DNA from: an uncultured Anaerofilum sp. | Lineage (GTDB): Bacteria; Bacillota; Clostridia; Oscillospirales; Ruminococcaceae | Assembly (NCBI GenBank): GCA_944385935.1 | Contig: CALWZC010000011.1 | Span: forward strand, 1-64,000 | DNA: 64,000 nt | Direction of reading: 5' to 3' | Shown: in pieces, positions 51,896-61,195 of the stretch | Layout: each line of letters begins with the position of its first letter | Numbering within the stretch: the first letter of the stretch is position 1 | Program-made: the position numbers and the translations under genes | The notes under the pieces: generated by a model | Databases searched by the model: none | What the model saw: the letters and a program-made list of their open reading frames with translations, nothing else | What the model was told of the DNA's origin: nothing

Positions 51896-52975
51896 ATGAA
51901 TCAGCTTGAAGAAGCCAGAGAAAAAATAGACCAAATTGATGCACAGCTTGCTTGCCTATTTGAGCAGCGCATGCAAGCAGTACAAGGGGTCATTGCATAT
52001 AAAAAGCAAACCGGAATGGCAATTTTGGATTCCGGCAGAGAAGAACAAGTCATTGAAAAAAATACTGCTCGAATTCAACAGCAGGACTTGCAGTCCTATT
52101 ACCAACAGTGGCAACGGGATTTGATGAAAATTTCTCGTCAGTATCAGGCCAAAATTTTAGGGCAGGATATTGTAGGGTATCAGGGCGTAGAGGGAGCTTT
52201 TGCCCATATTGCTTTGCAAAAGTTGTTTCCCTATGCCAAAGCAAAGAATTATTCCACATGGAGAGAAGTATTTGAGGCAGTGGAACAAGGAGAGGTAGCC
52301 TTTGGAGTGCTACCCTTTGAAAATTCTACCACAGGAGATGTGGGAGAGGTGCTGGACTTGTGCTTTGGACATCACTGCTATGTGGTGCAGGTGTATGATT
52401 TGCCAGTGGTACAAAACCTTTTAGGCTTGCCGGGGGCGGATATTTCCTCCATCAAAACTGTTTATAGCCATCCGCAAGGGCTGCGCCAAAGTGCAAAATT
52501 TTTACAACAGCTTCATATTCAAGGAATTGAATATCCCAACACCGCCATGGCAGCAAAACAGGTGGCAGAAAAGGCAGACCCTACTGTGGGAGCCATCGCC
52601 AGTGGAGAAACGGCGGCATTATATGGGTTGCAAGTATTGGTACCAGAAGTAAACCAAGCCGATGGAAACACCACCCGCTTTGTAGTGATTTCCCGGAAAA
52701 TGGAGCAAAGTGGCAACCGATTTAGCTTATTGTTTACGGTGGAACATACCGCCGGACAGCTTGCAAGGGTTATCCAACGCATTGGACAGCAAGGCTTTAA
52801 TATGGAATGTATCAAAAGTCGGCCATTGCCCGGCACACCATGGGAATACTATTTTTATGCGGAGCTGGTGGGAGATATTGGTCAGGAGAGTAGCCAGCAA
52901 CTGCTGGAGCAGCTAAAAAGCCTGTGTCGCAGTGTGAAACTGTTGGGAGTATATACAAAGGAGGAAACAGCATGA
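51896..52975 (+). CDS. pheA: Bifunctional chorismate mutase/prephenate dehydratase
   Basis: A 359-residue P-protein: AroQ-type chorismate mutase (about 1-85), prephenate dehydratase (about 95-270, with GVEGAFAHIALQKLFP and the catalytic region GNTTRFVVIS) and a C-terminal ACT domain (about 275-355). Together they convert chorismate to phenylpyruvate. In the ACT domain the Phe-binding motifs read GQLA (usually GALV) and KSRP (usually ESRP), so feedback control may differ. GAGAGGAAAAG precedes ATG 51896. It overlaps aroB by four bases and leads the aro operon. Confidence 0.95.
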   Translation: MNQLEEAREKIDQIDAQLACLFEQRMQAVQGVIAYKKQTGMAILDSGREEQVIEKNTARIQQQDLQSYYQQWQRDLMKISRQYQAKILGQDIVGYQGVEGAFAHIALQKLFPYAKAKNYSTWREVFEAVEQGEVAFGVLPFENSTTGDVGEVLDLCFGHHCYVVQVYDLPVVQNLLGLPGADISSIKTVYSHPQGLRQSAKFLQQLHIQGIEYPNTAMAAKQVAEKADPTVGAIASGETAALYGLQVLVPEVNQADGNTTRFVVISRKMEQSGNRFSLLFTVEHTAGQLARVIQRIGQQGFNMECIKSRPLPGTPWEYYFYAELVGDIGQESSQQLLEQLKSLCRSVKLLGVYTKEETA

Positions 52976-54027
52976 GGCTGACAATGCGGCTGGCCGAACG
53001 CAGCTATGACATCATTATCAAAAAAGGCAGCCTGCACCATGTGGGGCAGTTGGTAAACCTCAATCGAAAGGTACTGATTGTAACAGATAGAGGAGTACCT
53101 GCCCAATATGTACACACCTTTGCCCAACAATGCCACGCGCCCTTTGTGCAGGTAGTGGAACAGGGAGAACATAGCAAAAGTGTCAGCGTATGGCAAACCC
53201 TCCTAGAAACTATGATGAAACTGGGTTTTGGTCGTGGAGATGCCGTAGCCGCTGTAGGAGGCGGAATGGTTGGCGATTTGGCAGGCTTTGCCGCTGCTAG
53301 CTATATGCGAGGCATTGACTTTATCAACATCCCCACTACAACATTGGCACAGATAGATTCCTCCATTGGAGGAAAAACAGCGGTCAATCTGGGAAAAACA
53401 AAAAATATTGTGGGAGCTTTTTGGCAGCCTCGTTTAGTGCTCATTGACCCCGAAACCTTAGACACCCTTTCCCCTCGTCTGTATGCGGCTGGTCTTGCTG
53501 AAGCCTTAAAAGCAGGATTGTTAGCAGACAGCGAGCTGGTGCGGATTTTTGAGGAAGAGGACTGCAAAGAATATATTGAACAGATTATTTACCGCAGTTT
53601 GATTGTAAAGAAGAATATTGTGGAACGGGATGAACGAGAAACTGGCGACCGTGCCGCTTTGAATCTAGGGCATACCTTAGGCCATGGTATTGAAAGTGCC
53701 ACCAGTTTGCAGGAAGAAGGCCACTTATACCATGGAGAATGTGTGGCATTGGGCATGATTCCTATGCTGGAAACTGCTGAACTTCGGGAGCAGGTAAAAG
53801 CTATTTGCCGCCGTTTGGGTTTGCCCCTAGAGGTGCAATATGACCGCCAACTGGCCTTGGAGGCAATGCGCCATGACAAAAAAGCGCAATCGGGCATGAT
53901 TCGCATTGTAAAGGTGCCCAAAGCGGGACAATTTCGGTTGGATAAGGTTCCATTTGAACAGGTGGAGGCGGTGTTGCTGGGAAAAGCAGAGGAAATTCCC
54001 GCCCCCAAAAAGGAGAAAGCGGAATGA
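52972..54027 (+). CDS. aroB: 3-dehydroquinate synthase
   Basis: A 351-residue AroB, which converts DAHP to 3-dehydroquinate with NAD+ and a metal. VGGGMVGDLAGFAAASYMRG near residues 87-106 and IPTTTLAQIDSSIGGKTAVN near 111-130 are the signature; the metal ligands include the Glu and two His in the C-terminal half (NLGHTLGHGIE, HGECVALGM). ATGA overlap with pheA and aroC on both sides. Cytosolic. Confidence 0.97.
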   Translation: MRLTMRLAERSYDIIIKKGSLHHVGQLVNLNRKVLIVTDRGVPAQYVHTFAQQCHAPFVQVVEQGEHSKSVSVWQTLLETMMKLGFGRGDAVAAVGGGMVGDLAGFAAASYMRGIDFINIPTTTLAQIDSSIGGKTAVNLGKTKNIVGAFWQPRLVLIDPETLDTLSPRLYAAGLAEALKAGLLADSELVRIFEEEDCKEYIEQIIYRSLIVKKNIVERDERETGDRAALNLGHTLGHGIESATSLQEEGHLYHGECVALGMIPMLETAELREQVKAICRRLGLPLEVQYDRQLALEAMRHDKKAQSGMIRIVKVPKAGQFRLDKVPFEQVEAVLLGKAEEIPAPKKEKAE

Positions 54028-55136
54028 AAAATACCTTTGGAAATTCCATTTTGGTTACCATTTTTGGAGAAAGCCACGGGCCTGCCATTGGTGCTGTTAT
54101 TGATGGATTGGCAGCTGGTATTCCCGTGGATATAGACTACATTCAACAGCAGATGGACAAACGCCGACCAAAGGCAGATGGTTTGTCTACCACTCGCATT
54201 GAATCTGATAGAGTGCAGTTTTTAAGTGGTGTGTACAATGGTCACACAACAGGAACAGCAATCACATTGATACTTGAAAATTCCAATACTCGCAGCAGGG
54301 ATTATGAAAAAACAGCGGGTTTGCTGCGTCCAGGCCATGCAGACCTGACAGCCTATGCAAAGTATGGTGGCTGGCAGGATAGCCGAGGGGGAGGACACTT
54401 CTCAGGCAGAATTACCGCAGCAGTAGTGGCAGTTGGTGCCTTGTGTCGTAGCATTTTAAAGGCCAAGGGGGTTTGTATTGCGACTCATCTGCGAAGCTGT
54501 GCAGGGGTGGAGGACTTGCCCTTTTCCCCACAGACAGAAGAACTGGTACAGCAGCAAAACCGCCTAAATGAGATGGATTTTTCGGTTATCAGTGAGGCGG
54601 CAGGGGCTGCCATGCAAATTGCTATCCGTGCTGCCTCTGCGGAAGGGGATAGTGTAGGTGGTGTGCTGGAAACTGCTATCACCGGATTGGATGCCGGACT
54701 GGGAGAGCCATTCTTTGACAGTGTGGAAAGTGTGCTGTCCCAACTGCTGTTTAGTATTCCTGCTGTAAAAGGTGTGGAATTTGGGGAAGGCTTTGGGTTT
54801 GCTCATTTGCGAGGAAGTGCAGCCAACGATGCCATGCGAATGCAGGGGGAAAAGGTGGTTACTACTACCAATCACAATGGCGGTATCAATGGGGGAATTA
54901 CCAACGGAATGCCCGTGATACTGCGTACAGCAGTGAAACCCACCCCCAGTATTTACAAAGAGCAACAAACAGTAGACTACAACAAAAAGCAAGATGCTGT
55001 GCTGCAAATTCAGGGTAGACATGACCCCTGTATTTTGCCCCGTGCCCGTGCAGTACAAGATGCTATGTGTGCCATTGGTTTGTTGGATTTGTATACCCAG
55101 CGGTTTGGCACCCTATGGCAGGCAGAGGAGGGCTAA
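54024..55136 (+). CDS. aroC: Chorismate synthase
   Basis: A 370-residue AroC, which needs reduced FMN to make chorismate from EPSP. GESHGPAIGAVIDGLAAGIP near residues 14-33, RRPKADGLSTTRIESDRVQF (basic FMN/EPSP-binding residues) near 48-67 and GGGHFSGRITAAVVAVGALC near 120-139 are characteristic. It overlaps aroB by four bases and is followed two bases later by the aroE-aroK fusion. Confidence 0.97.
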   Translation: MKNTFGNSILVTIFGESHGPAIGAVIDGLAAGIPVDIDYIQQQMDKRRPKADGLSTTRIESDRVQFLSGVYNGHTTGTAITLILENSNTRSRDYEKTAGLLRPGHADLTAYAKYGGWQDSRGGGHFSGRITAAVVAVGALCRSILKAKGVCIATHLRSCAGVEDLPFSPQTEELVQQQNRLNEMDFSVISEAAGAAMQIAIRAASAEGDSVGGVLETAITGLDAGLGEPFFDSVESVLSQLLFSIPAVKGVEFGEGFGFAHLRGSAANDAMRMQGEKVVTTTNHNGGINGGITNGMPVILRTAVKPTPSIYKEQQTVDYNKKQDAVLQIQGRHDPCILPRARAVQDAMCAIGLLDLYTQRFGTLWQAEEG

Positions 55137-55138
55137 TT

Positions 55139-56386
55139 GTGGAATATGGACTGATTGGCGAAAGGCTCAAACACAGCTATTCTAAAATCATCCATGAAAT
55201 GCTGTGTGATTATACCTATGATTTACACCCTTTAGCACCACAAGAGGTGGAAGGGTTTATGCTGGGCAAGCAGTGGAAGGCCATCAATGTGACCATCCCC
55301 TACAAACAAACGGTAATGCCCTATCTGGACACCATTGACCAGCAAGCCCAAGAAATTGGTGCAGTGAACACAGTGGTCAACAAAAATGGACGTCTGGAAG
55401 GACACAATACCGACTTTGGCGGCTTTTTGTATATGGTCAAGGCACACCATGTGTCACTAAAGGGAAAACGTGTGCTGATTCTAGGCACTGGGGGAACCCA
55501 TAAACCGGTGACAGCAGTGTGTAAGGCGGAAGGTGCAGCGGAGATTATCACCGTAAGCCGCAACCCAAAGGGAGAGGAAATTTCCTACCAACAAGCGGCA
55601 AAGCGGCAGGATATACAGATAATTGTCAATACAACACCTGTGGGAATGTACCCCAACAACGGCCAATGTTTGGTGGAAATGGAATGGTTTCCCCATTGTG
55701 AAGCGGTCTTTGACGCCATCTATAATCCCTTCCGTACGGAGCTTTTGTTGCGTGCAGAAAAAGCCGGAATATTGGCAGTAGATGGCTTTGAAATGCTGGT
55801 GGCACAAGCGGTGTATGCGGCAGAGTATTTTTTAGATAAGCCTATCCCCCATGAGGAGATTGGTCGAATCTACCGAACCCTAAAAGGGCAGTTAATGAAC
55901 CTTGTGTTGATAGGAATGCCAAGCTGCGGAAAAAGTGCCATGGGAAAAGCCTGTGCACGGCTGTTGAACAAGCCCTTTATAGATTTGGATGTAGAGGCAG
56001 AAAAGCAAGCAGGAATGTCCATTCCAGAGTTGTTCCAACAACAGGGAGAGCAGGCATTTCGACAGATAGAAAGCAAGTTGTGCAAAAAGTTTGGTGCTAA
56101 AAATGGCATGGTGCTTTCCACTGGTGGTGGTGTAGTAAAAAATCCCGAAAATATAGCTGCCTTGCGCCAAAATGCTGTGGTGATATTTATAGATAGACCT
56201 CTGGAACAGTTAGCGGTAGGGGGAGATAGACCCCTATCCACAAGTATGGAAGCACTGGCAGAGATGGAACAACAGCGCAGGCCCTTATATGAGGCAGCCG
56301 CCCATTGCACCATAAAAAACCAAGGGGATTTTGATAATGTGGTGCAGCAGATAAAGGAGGCATTCGATGAAATTTCTGGTACTTAA
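55139..56386 (+). CDS. aroE-aroK: Fused shikimate dehydrogenase-shikimate kinase
   Basis: A 415-residue two-enzyme fusion. Residues 1-250 are AroE: YGLIGERLKHSYSKIIHEML near the start, INVTIPYKQTV (catalytic Lys), EGHNTDFGGF and the NADP-binding GTGGTHKPVTAV (a variant of GAGGAAxA). Residues 253-415 are AroK with Walker A GMPSCGKSAMG near 260, FIDLDVEAE and LSTGGGVVKNPENI. The start is GTG 55139, with GGAGG 7 bases upstream and two bases after the aroC stop. Met253 has AAAGGG upstream and could serve as an internal start for a free kinase. The 3' end overlaps aroQ by 20 bases. Confidence 0.93.
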   Translation: MEYGLIGERLKHSYSKIIHEMLCDYTYDLHPLAPQEVEGFMLGKQWKAINVTIPYKQTVMPYLDTIDQQAQEIGAVNTVVNKNGRLEGHNTDFGGFLYMVKAHHVSLKGKRVLILGTGGTHKPVTAVCKAEGAAEIITVSRNPKGEEISYQQAAKRQDIQIIVNTTPVGMYPNNGQCLVEMEWFPHCEAVFDAIYNPFRTELLLRAEKAGILAVDGFEMLVAQAVYAAEYFLDKPIPHEEIGRIYRTLKGQLMNLVLIGMPSCGKSAMGKACARLLNKPFIDLDVEAEKQAGMSIPELFQQQGEQAFRQIESKLCKKFGAKNGMVLSTGGGVVKNPENIAALRQNAVVIFIDRPLEQLAVGGDRPLSTSMEALAEMEQQRRPLYEAAAHCTIKNQGDFDNVVQQIKEAFDEISGT

Positions 56387-56804
56387 TGGACCCAATATCA
56401 ATTTGTTGGGGGTACGGGAGCCGGATATCTATGGCCGTATGGATTACAATGCCCTAATAGAAAAGGTGACAAAGGGCTGTGAAGATTTGGGCATTGAAAC
56501 GGAATTTTACCAGTCCAACCATGAGGGGGCACTGGTGGATGCCATCCAGCAAGCCTTGGGCAAATTTGATGGAATTGTCATCAATCCCGCAGCCTATACC
56601 CATACCAGCATTGCCATTTTGGATGCCCTCAAGGCTGTGGGCATTCCTGCGGCAGAAGTGCATATCAGTGATGTGACCCAGCGGGAAAATTTTCGGCAGA
56701 TAAGCTATGCAGGCATGGCTTGTTGCTGCCATGTTATTGGTAAAGGCATTGATGGCTACATCATTGCCGCAAAGCAACTAAGAGAATATATTGAATCCCA
56801 CTGA
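56367..56804 (+). CDS. aroQ: 3-dehydroquinate dehydratase, type II
   Basis: A 145-residue type II dehydroquinase. FLVLNGPNINLLGVREPDIY (residues 3-22) holds the catalytic Tyr, and INPAAYTHTSIAILDAL and VHISDVTQRENFRQISYAG are the other signatures. Type II enzymes form a dodecamer. It starts inside the aroK end. Downstream is a 47-base gap to aroF. Confidence 0.97.
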   Translation: MKFLVLNGPNINLLGVREPDIYGRMDYNALIEKVTKGCEDLGIETEFYQSNHEGALVDAIQQALGKFDGIVINPAAYTHTSIAILDALKAVGIPAAEVHISDVTQRENFRQISYAGMACCCHVIGKGIDGYIIAAKQLREYIESH

Positions 56805-56851
56805 ACCATAGTTCGGTTGAGATAGAGGGGAAAAGGAAAGGAGAAACAAAC

Positions 56852-57868
56852 ATGATTATTTCTACCAAACGAGGAACTCCACCAGAGGAAATTGACAAGA
56901 TTATCAAAGGATTGGAGGCACAAGGGGTTTCGGTTACCCTTATCCGTGGTACTGATTACAATGTGTTTGGACTGGTAGGCGATACCACCAAATTGGATGA
57001 AAAAATTATTGGTGCAAACCCATGGGTAGACAGTGTAACCCGTGTGGCAGCACCCTACAAAAAGGCCAACCGCCTGTTCCACGAAGAGGATACCGTAGTA
57101 GATGTATCTGGTGTAAAGGTGGGCGGAAAAGAGAAAATTGTAGTAATTGGCGGCCCTTGCAGTGTAGAAGGGGAAGATTGTACCATTGAGGTTGCAAAGG
57201 CTGTAAAAGCGGCTGGTGGCGCAATGCTGCGTGGAGGTGCTTACAAGCCCCGCACCTCTCCCTATGCTTTCCAAGGATTGGGCACTGAGGGAATTATGGA
57301 CATGGTAAAGGCAAGAGAAATTACAGGTTTGCCCATTGTAAGCGAGCTAATGAGCGAAGACCGCATTGAAGAGTTCGAGGAATATGTAGATTTGGTGCAG
57401 ATTGGTGCACGAAATATGCAAAACTTCCAGCTTTTGAAGGCTGTGGGTAAGATGAAAAAGCCTGTACTGCTAAAACGTGGTTTAGCCAATACCATTGAAG
57501 AGTGGATTATGGCAGCAGAATACATTATGGCAGGGGGTAATGAAAATGTTATCTTCTGCGAAAGAGGTATCCGCACCTTTGAAAAATATACCCGCAACAC
57601 CCTAGACCTTTCTGTGGTGCCTATCATCAAGCAAAAAACCCATCTGCCTGTTATCATTGACCCCAGCCATGCAACTGGAAATTGGCAGTATGTAGAAAGC
57701 ATGAGCCTTGCAGCCATTGCAGCCGGTGCAGATGGATTGATTATTGAGGTACATCCTGACCCAGAGCACGCATGGAGCGACGGCGCACAGAGCTTGAAGC
57801 CCGACCGCTTCCGCACTGTAATTGAAAAAGGTCGTGCCATTGCACAAGTAATCGGCAGAGATATTTGA
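56852..57868 (+). CDS. aroF: DAHP synthase (3-deoxy-7-phosphoheptulonate synthase)
   Basis: A 338-residue class I-beta DAHP synthase, the first enzyme of the pathway. Residues 1-70 are an N-terminal ferredoxin-like regulatory domain (MIISTKRGTPPEEIDKII), as in the Thermotoga type that is inhibited by Phe and Tyr. The barrel has VVIGGPCSVEGEDC, GGAYKPRTSPYAFQGLG and PVIIDPSHATGNWQYV with metal and PEP ligands. AAGGAG precedes the ATG. The gene order puts it late in the operon. Confidence 0.96.
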   Translation: MIISTKRGTPPEEIDKIIKGLEAQGVSVTLIRGTDYNVFGLVGDTTKLDEKIIGANPWVDSVTRVAAPYKKANRLFHEEDTVVDVSGVKVGGKEKIVVIGGPCSVEGEDCTIEVAKAVKAAGGAMLRGGAYKPRTSPYAFQGLGTEGIMDMVKAREITGLPIVSELMSEDRIEEFEEYVDLVQIGARNMQNFQLLKAVGKMKKPVLLKRGLANTIEEWIMAAEYIMAGGNENVIFCERGIRTFEKYTRNTLDLSVVPIIKQKTHLPVIIDPSHATGNWQYVESMSLAAIAAGADGLIIEVHPDPEHAWSDGAQSLKPDRFRTVIEKGRAIAQVIGRDI

Positions 57869-57877
57869 TGAAACCAG

Positions 57878-57910
57878 CCGCCGCCCCGTTTTGGCGGGCG
57901 GCGGTTTGCT
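57878..57910 (+). terminator. GC-rich hairpin between aroF and aroA
   Basis: CCGCCGCCC (57878-57886) pairs with GGGCGGCGG (57896-57904), followed by TTTGCTTT. The U tract is weak, so it may be a partial terminator or an mRNA-stability element that reduces aroA and tyrA expression. Confidence 0.5.
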
Positions 57911-57931
57911 TTATCCAGAAGGGAGTATTTC

Positions 57932-59203
57932 ATGCAGGTAACAATCAGCAAACAAGCAAGTGGTGTGGTAAAGGCACCACCTTCCAAAAGCATGGCTCAT
58001 AGGGCAGTGTTGGCAGCAGCGTTGTCCAAGGGTACCAGTCGGGTGGAAAATTTAGAGTGGTCAGCAGATGTGCTGGCAACCTTACAAGCAGCTAGGGATT
58101 TTGGCGCAACAGTAACCATTGGAGACAACTGGGCAGAAATCACCGGAACAGGGCTGCCCCATACCCCAGCAGGTGCAGTAGACTGCAAAGAAAGTGGTAG
58201 CACACTACGTTTTTTGATTCCCATTTTGGCACAAACAGGCAAACCTGTAACCTTAGTGGGCCATGGAAGATTGCCCCAAAGACCTCAAGAGGTTTATGCA
58301 CAACTGTTTGCACAAAGGGGGCTGCCTTTTGTGCAGACCCATCAAGGGGTGGAGCTTTGCGGGCCTTTGACGGGGGGCGAATATGTGCTAAAGGGGGATG
58401 TTAGCAGCCAATTTATTACCGGATTGCTGTTTGCCTTGCCCTTGGCAAAAGAGGATTCTATCATCCGTATTTTGCCCCCCTTTGAAAGCCGCAGTTATGT
58501 GGAATTAACCTTGCAAACCTTGCGCCAATTTGGTGTGGAGGCAAGCTGGCAAGATGAATATACCCTTGCCATTGGGGGAAATCAAGAGTATCACCCCTGC
58601 AATGTAGTGGTGGAAGGAGATTGGAGCAATGGTGCCTTCCCTGCGGTATTGGGGGCATTGACTGGTACCGTGGCAGTGGCTGGGCTGGACACAAACACCA
58701 AACAAGGGGATGCAGTGATTTTTGAGATTCTCCGCCGCTGTGGGGCGAAGTTTTCAACAAATTCTCAAAAGATTGTGGAATTCTCAAAGAAGAATTTACA
58801 GGGAATTTGCATTGATTTGGCAGATTGCCCCGATTTGGGCCCCATTCTTATGGTGTTGGCTTTATTTTGCAAGGGAACCACACGGATTGAGCACGCAGGC
58901 AGACTGCGTATTAAAGAAAGCGACCGTATCGCTGCCATGGCAGCAGAGTTGAAAAAGTTCGGTGCTGAGGTGCGAGAACTGGACAAGGAAACACTGGAAA
59001 TTGAGGGCTGTGCTCTTTGTCAACCTACTCAGCCCATTGACAGCCACAATGACCATCGAGTGGTAATGGCTTGTACAGTGGCGGCTTTGGTTGCAAATTG
59101 CACCATCACCATACAAAATGCCCAAGCAGTTACCAAAAGCTGGCCAGCGTTTTTTGATGTGATGGAAACTTTGGGGGTTGAGGTGAACCGAACAGATGAA
59201 TAA
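57932..59203 (+). CDS. aroA: EPSP synthase
   Basis: A 423-residue 3-phosphoshikimate 1-carboxyvinyltransferase. PPSKSMAHRAVLAAALSKG (usual KSxSxR) at residues 11-29, KESGSTLRFLIPIL near 88-101, GDVSSQFITGLLFALP near 152-167, RIKESDRIAAMAAELKKFG near 325-343 and SHNDHRVVMACTVAALV near 367-383 are all family signatures. The first Ser-Met change from the common KSxTxR region is seen in many Clostridia. GGGAG lies 6-7 bases before the ATG. It overlaps tyrA by 8 bases. Confidence 0.97.
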   Translation: MQVTISKQASGVVKAPPSKSMAHRAVLAAALSKGTSRVENLEWSADVLATLQAARDFGATVTIGDNWAEITGTGLPHTPAGAVDCKESGSTLRFLIPILAQTGKPVTLVGHGRLPQRPQEVYAQLFAQRGLPFVQTHQGVELCGPLTGGEYVLKGDVSSQFITGLLFALPLAKEDSIIRILPPFESRSYVELTLQTLRQFGVEASWQDEYTLAIGGNQEYHPCNVVVEGDWSNGAFPAVLGALTGTVAVAGLDTNTKQGDAVIFEILRRCGAKFSTNSQKIVEFSKKNLQGICIDLADCPDLGPILMVLALFCKGTTRIEHAGRLRIKESDRIAAMAAELKKFGAEVRELDKETLEIEGCALCQPTQPIDSHNDHRVVMACTVAALVANCTITIQNAQAVTKSWPAFFDVMETLGVEVNRTDE

Positions 59204-60047
59204 CCCAAAACAGGTTTTAATTGTAGGTTTGGGCTTACTGGGTGGAAGCTATGCCATGGGTTTGACCAAAGCTGGATGGCAAGTAAACGCCATTGATGTA
59301 GATGAATATGCCATTGCCTATGCCAAAGAAAGAGGAATCATTGTTCAGGGGGCTACCCAAAAATTTGAATCATTGGTACAGAATGCAAAGCGGATTGTCT
59401 TTGCATTGTATCCTACTGCCTTTGTGGAGTGGGTAAAGCAATATAAACATCTGTTTCAGCAAGGGTTGATTTTCACTGATGTTTCTGGAGTGAAAGCAGG
59501 GGTTGTAGAGTCCATTCAGGAAATGCTGCCCCAAGGGGTAGAATTTATTGCAAGCCATCCCATGGCAGGCAGAGAGGTAAGCGGTGTGCAAAATGCAAAC
59601 ACCGAAATGTTTCGCCCTGCTAACTTTATCATTACCCCCACAGAAAAAAATACCCCAGCAGGGTTGGCATTTGCTCAAGTAGTGGCGGAGGATTTGGGCT
59701 TTGCTCGTATTTGCAGCCTTTCGGTGCAGGAGCATGACAAAATGATTGGCTATGTAAGCCAGTTGACCCATGCTATTGCGGTAAGCTTGATGTGTGCCAG
59801 CGACCGCACAGACCTCGCTTGTTACACAGGGGATTCTTTTCGGGATTTAACCCGTATTGCAAGAATCAATGAAACCATGTGGAGTGAACTATTTTTAGAA
59901 AATAGGGAATACCTCATGGAGGAAATTGACGCCTTTACCGACACATTGCAGAGGCTAAAAGGATACCTTGTTGACAACGACAGGGAGAGCTTACAAGAGA
60001 TGTTCCACACCAGTACACAGAGGCGCAGTGCTTTTGACAAAAAGTAA
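59196..60047 (+). CDS. tyrA: Prephenate dehydrogenase
   Basis: A 283-residue TyrA, NAD(P)-dependent. The Rossmann motif GLGLLGGSYAMGLTKAGW is at residues 11-28, the active-site SHPMAGREVSGVQNA near 120-134, and the C-terminal dimerisation helices follow. There is no ACT domain, so feedback by tyrosine is not expected through one. Overlaps aroA by 8 bases and ends the operon before a terminator. Confidence 0.94.
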   Translation: MNNPKQVLIVGLGLLGGSYAMGLTKAGWQVNAIDVDEYAIAYAKERGIIVQGATQKFESLVQNAKRIVFALYPTAFVEWVKQYKHLFQQGLIFTDVSGVKAGVVESIQEMLPQGVEFIASHPMAGREVSGVQNANTEMFRPANFIITPTEKNTPAGLAFAQVVAEDLGFARICSLSVQEHDKMIGYVSQLTHAIAVSLMCASDRTDLACYTGDSFRDLTRIARINETMWSELFLENREYLMEEIDAFTDTLQRLKGYLVDNDRESLQEMFHTSTQRRSAFDKK

Positions 60048-60048
60048 A

Positions 60049-60085
60049 AAACAAAGCCCTCCCAAAAAGGGGAAGGGCTTTGTTT
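60049..60085. terminator. Bidirectional terminator
   Basis: AACAAAGCCCT.CC pairs with GG.AGGGCTTTGTT, between tyrA and the convergent NdpA-like gene. Confidence 0.85.
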
Positions 60086-60086
60086 C

Positions 60087-61076
60087 TTACAATAGGATGT
60101 GTTTAATCAACAAAGAGGTAGTGCCATCCTCATCTTTGATAAACTCAATGGCAGAGGTATCCTTGTAGACTTCTACAGGAACCTGAATCTCTACGCCGCT
60201 GGAGGCTTTGAGTTTTTGTTTTCCCATACGACGCACTGCCGCCGGTAAGATTGCGATAGGCTCGGTAGGGGATAGGTCTTTTTCTTCCAAAATTTTGGTA
60301 AAGGCTTCTTTGGCATGGGGAACTTCCCCATATAAAGCCTCGCAAATTTCCTCGGTGGTGGGAATGGGTGACTCTGGTTCCTCACAGAAGGTTTCCAATA
60401 AAGTGGCAGAAACAGCAGGTTCATCCATGCCAAGGCTGCCATAAAATTGTTGGTTGACCTCTGCTGCTGCGGCTTTTACCACTTCCAGCTTTTCTTTTGG
60501 GGAATAGCCGCTGATTGCCTGCAAAAGGTGCTGACAGAGATAGGGGGATTTTCTGCCGTCAATATCATACTTTTTTTCAATGACCCGGCAGATACTGCCA
60601 TCCAGTGCAGCAAAAAAGGCTTCGTCGGCTTTTCCTGTGTTTCCGGGCAAAGCAGATGGCTGCTGCACCAGCCGATTGGAAACACCACTTGTATGCTCAA
60701 TTTGATGGAGCCATGTGGTTTTGTAATTGAGTTTTAGGGCAGCGATACAAGGCACATTGTCTACTTCTGCTAAAACAAAAAGTCCATCTGCACAAGGAAT
60801 TGCAGGCCATTGCTGCATAAGAGAAAACCAGCGATTGGCAATGGAACGGCTAACCCCTATAAAATCATCCTCTACTTGTTCCAGCAAGGGCAACAACCAA
60901 GAATCAGGTCGAAAACGGCAATCTCGTGCCTCCTCGCTGGAAAAGGCACGCTGAAGATGACCGGAGAGATAGCGCAAGCATTGTTCCTCTGGCTCTAAAA
61001 GTAAATCTGCCAAAATGGGCTGGTCTGTGTGGGTGTCCAGCACATGAAGAATGGCAGAGTGAATAACGATTTCCAT
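60087..61076 (-). CDS. Nucleoid-associated protein, NdpA/YejK-like
   Basis: A 329-residue protein of the NdpA family. N terminus VIHSAILHVLDTHTDQPILA, with CIAALKLNYKTTWLHQIEHT near residue 115-134 and a C-terminal SGVEIQVPVEVYKDTSAIEF. Family members associate with the nucleoid in E. coli; their role in Clostridia is not defined. GGGAGG lies five bases before ATG 61076. It is divergent from the WYL regulator gene. Confidence 0.82.
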   Translation of the reverse strand: MEIVIHSAILHVLDTHTDQPILADLLLEPEEQCLRYLSGHLQRAFSSEEARDCRFRPDSWLLPLLEQVEDDFIGVSRSIANRWFSLMQQWPAIPCADGLFVLAEVDNVPCIAALKLNYKTTWLHQIEHTSGVSNRLVQQPSALPGNTGKADEAFFAALDGSICRVIEKKYDIDGRKSPYLCQHLLQAISGYSPKEKLEVVKAAAAEVNQQFYGSLGMDEPAVSATLLETFCEEPESPIPTTEEICEALYGEVPHAKEAFTKILEEKDLSPTEPIAILPAAVRRMGKQKLKASSGVEIQVPVEVYKDTSAIEFIKDEDGTTSLLIKHILL

Positions 61077-61195
61077 AAAAACCTCCCAAACCATGCCCGA
61101 TTTTTCCAAAGAAAATACGGGCGTGACAGTGGTTAACAGTGTAACATATTTTTTTGAAATTTGCCATAGAACAAAGGCAAAAGGAAGGAGCAGTT

